Of a stretch of 12,879 bases of DNA, positions 12,199-12,879 are shown one piece after another (position 1 is the stretch's first letter; each line of letters starts with the position of its first letter). The translations under genes and the position numbers were made by a program. This DNA is from JAEVZK01 sp038202925 (lineage in GTDB: Bacteria; Armatimonadota; Fimbriimonadia; Fimbriimonadales; Fimbriimonadaceae). The stretch covers positions 1 through 12,879 of the forward strand of contig JBBREM010000070.1 of the NCBI GenBank assembly GCA_038202925.1. The letters run 5' to 3'. The notes under the pieces were generated by a model, which saw only the letters and a list, made by a program, of their open reading frames with translations, was not told where the DNA came from and ran no database searches.

Positions 12199-12879
12199 AT
12201 GCAACTCACCTTTCCGATCCGCGGCGACAAGCTTTCGATGAGCGTTCACGTCACAGAGCACGTCGCCCACCGGCAGACCGAGTTCCAGACGATCGACGTG
12301 TACGATACCGATGTGTTCGGGCGTGTTCTCTTTCTGGACGGGCACGTGCAGCTTGCCCAGTTCGACGAGCGGGCGTACCATGAATCGCTAGTCCACATTC
12401 CGCTCCTTTCGATCCAGAACCCGAAGCGCGCGCTCGTCGTGGGCGGAGGCGATGGGGGCGTATTGCGGGAGCTGGTTAAGCACGTCTCCCTCGAGCGCAT
12501 CGACATGGTGGAGATCGACGCCGGCGTGGTCGAGGTCTCGCGAGAACACCTCCCCTCCGTGAGCGCAGGCGCATTCGACGATGCTCGCGTGCATCTTCAC
12601 ATCACCGACGCCTTCCCATTCGTCGCCGAACATCGCGCCGAGCAATACGATCTCATCGTGATGGACAGCACCGACACCTATGAGAACGAGGAGGGAGCGC
12701 TCAGCGAGCACCTCTTCACCGACGGTTTTTACCGCGACTGCCGGGCGGCGTTGTCCGAGAAAGGCATCCTCGTAACCCAGGCCGACAACCTCGTGTTCTG
12801 CCCCTATTCGCTTGTGGCGATCCTTGGCACGTTCGGCGAGGTGTTCCCCCGCACCGGCTCGTATCAGGCGCTGATCCCC
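12199..12879 (+). CDS. speE: Spermidine synthase (polyamine aminopropyltransferase), 3' end missing
   Basis: Seen: ATG 12199 opens a frame of 227 codons that runs off the right edge with no stop. The N-terminal beta domain is canonical (SVHVTEHVAHRQTEFQTIDVYDTDVFGRVLFLDGHVQLAQFDERAYHESLVHIPL, cited here by its blocks: VFGRVLFLDG at 39-48, DERAYHESLVH at 56-66). The nucleotide-binding part has VVGGGDGGVLREL (80-92), VEID (104-107) and DSTD (156-159), with both catalytic-region aspartates present, but the usual Pro after DSTD is replaced and an acidic ENEE follows. It transfers aminopropyl from decarboxylated AdoMet, most likely to putrescine (family knowledge). It is clearly a different subfamily from the protein at 4479-5405. 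Divergent from the small membrane gene across the palindromic repeat. No strong Shine-Dalgarno is seen. Confidence 0.9.
   Translation, partial: MQLTFPIRGDKLSMSVHVTEHVAHRQTEFQTIDVYDTDVFGRVLFLDGHVQLAQFDERAYHESLVHIPLLSIQNPKRALVVGGGDGGVLRELVKHVSLERIDMVEIDAGVVEVSREHLPSVSAGAFDDARVHLHITDAFPFVAEHRAEQYDLIVMDSTDTYENEEGALSEHLFTDGFYRDCRAALSEKGILVTQADNLVFCPYSLVAILGTFGEVFPRTGSYQALIP

Noticed and set aside
1..12879. CRISPR arrays, tRNA or rRNA genes, integrase or transposase genes
   Set aside because: None seen: no regular repeat-spacer units, no tRNA-like cloverleaf with TTC arm recognised, no transposase motif in any frame.

Overview
The window looks like a chromosomal segment of a GC-rich, diderm (lipid A-making) bacterium. 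The lipid A and fatty-acid genes lpxA and fabZ point to an outer membrane. A proteasome alpha-type subunit, a truncated type IV pilin-like gene and a FliA/WhiG sigma factor are a combination I associate with Armatimonadota (Fimbriimonadia-like). Planctomycetota or Verrucomicrobiota are possible. This assignment is inference; no rRNA or tRNA is present to anchor it.

Layout. 1-1284 (minus): a membrane protein with a CxxC-bearing extracytoplasmic domain, translationally coupled to a pseudopilin cut by the left edge. 1384-2064 (minus): a proteasome alpha-like (PrcA-type) subunit with no proteasome partner genes in view. 2065-2423: a 359-base gap rich in hairpins. 2424-3203 (plus): a FliA/WhiG-family sigma factor, followed by a REP-like inverted repeat. 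3440-4477 (plus): a SurA/PrsA-like lipoprotein, whose likely intrinsic terminator lies inside the 3' end of the convergent gene. 4479-6629 (minus): a tight fabZ-lpxA-aminopropyltransferase cluster, preceded by 6694-7671, a protein with two PrcB_C-like domains, each followed by a CGxCxxC cysteine cluster. 7748-9037 (plus): a membrane acyltransferase. 9100-9456 (minus): a four-helix-bundle (S23-type) gene flanked by inverted low-complexity GTTGGTCGT/TTCGTGG word repeats, apparently inserted between the acyltransferase and a P-II-like gene (9532-9864). 9927-11576 (plus): an Ig-like plus TPR exported protein. 11588-12050 (minus): two overlapping small genes (two-TM protein, zinc ribbon). 12076-12156: a nested palindromic repeat. 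12199-12879 (plus): a second, canonical-type spermidine synthase cut by the right edge.

The genes are mostly housekeeping or envelope functions in short operons, not one obvious system. The items most worth following are the isolated proteasome alpha-like gene, the four-helix-bundle cassette that abuts a start codon, the tandem domain-plus-cysteine-cluster protein, the P-II variant lacking the uridylylation tyrosine, the two different aminopropyltransferases, and signs of leaderless transcription (a -10 box exactly six bases before a GTG start). About half of the start codons are GTG or TTG, and few genes have a clear Shine-Dalgarno sequence.
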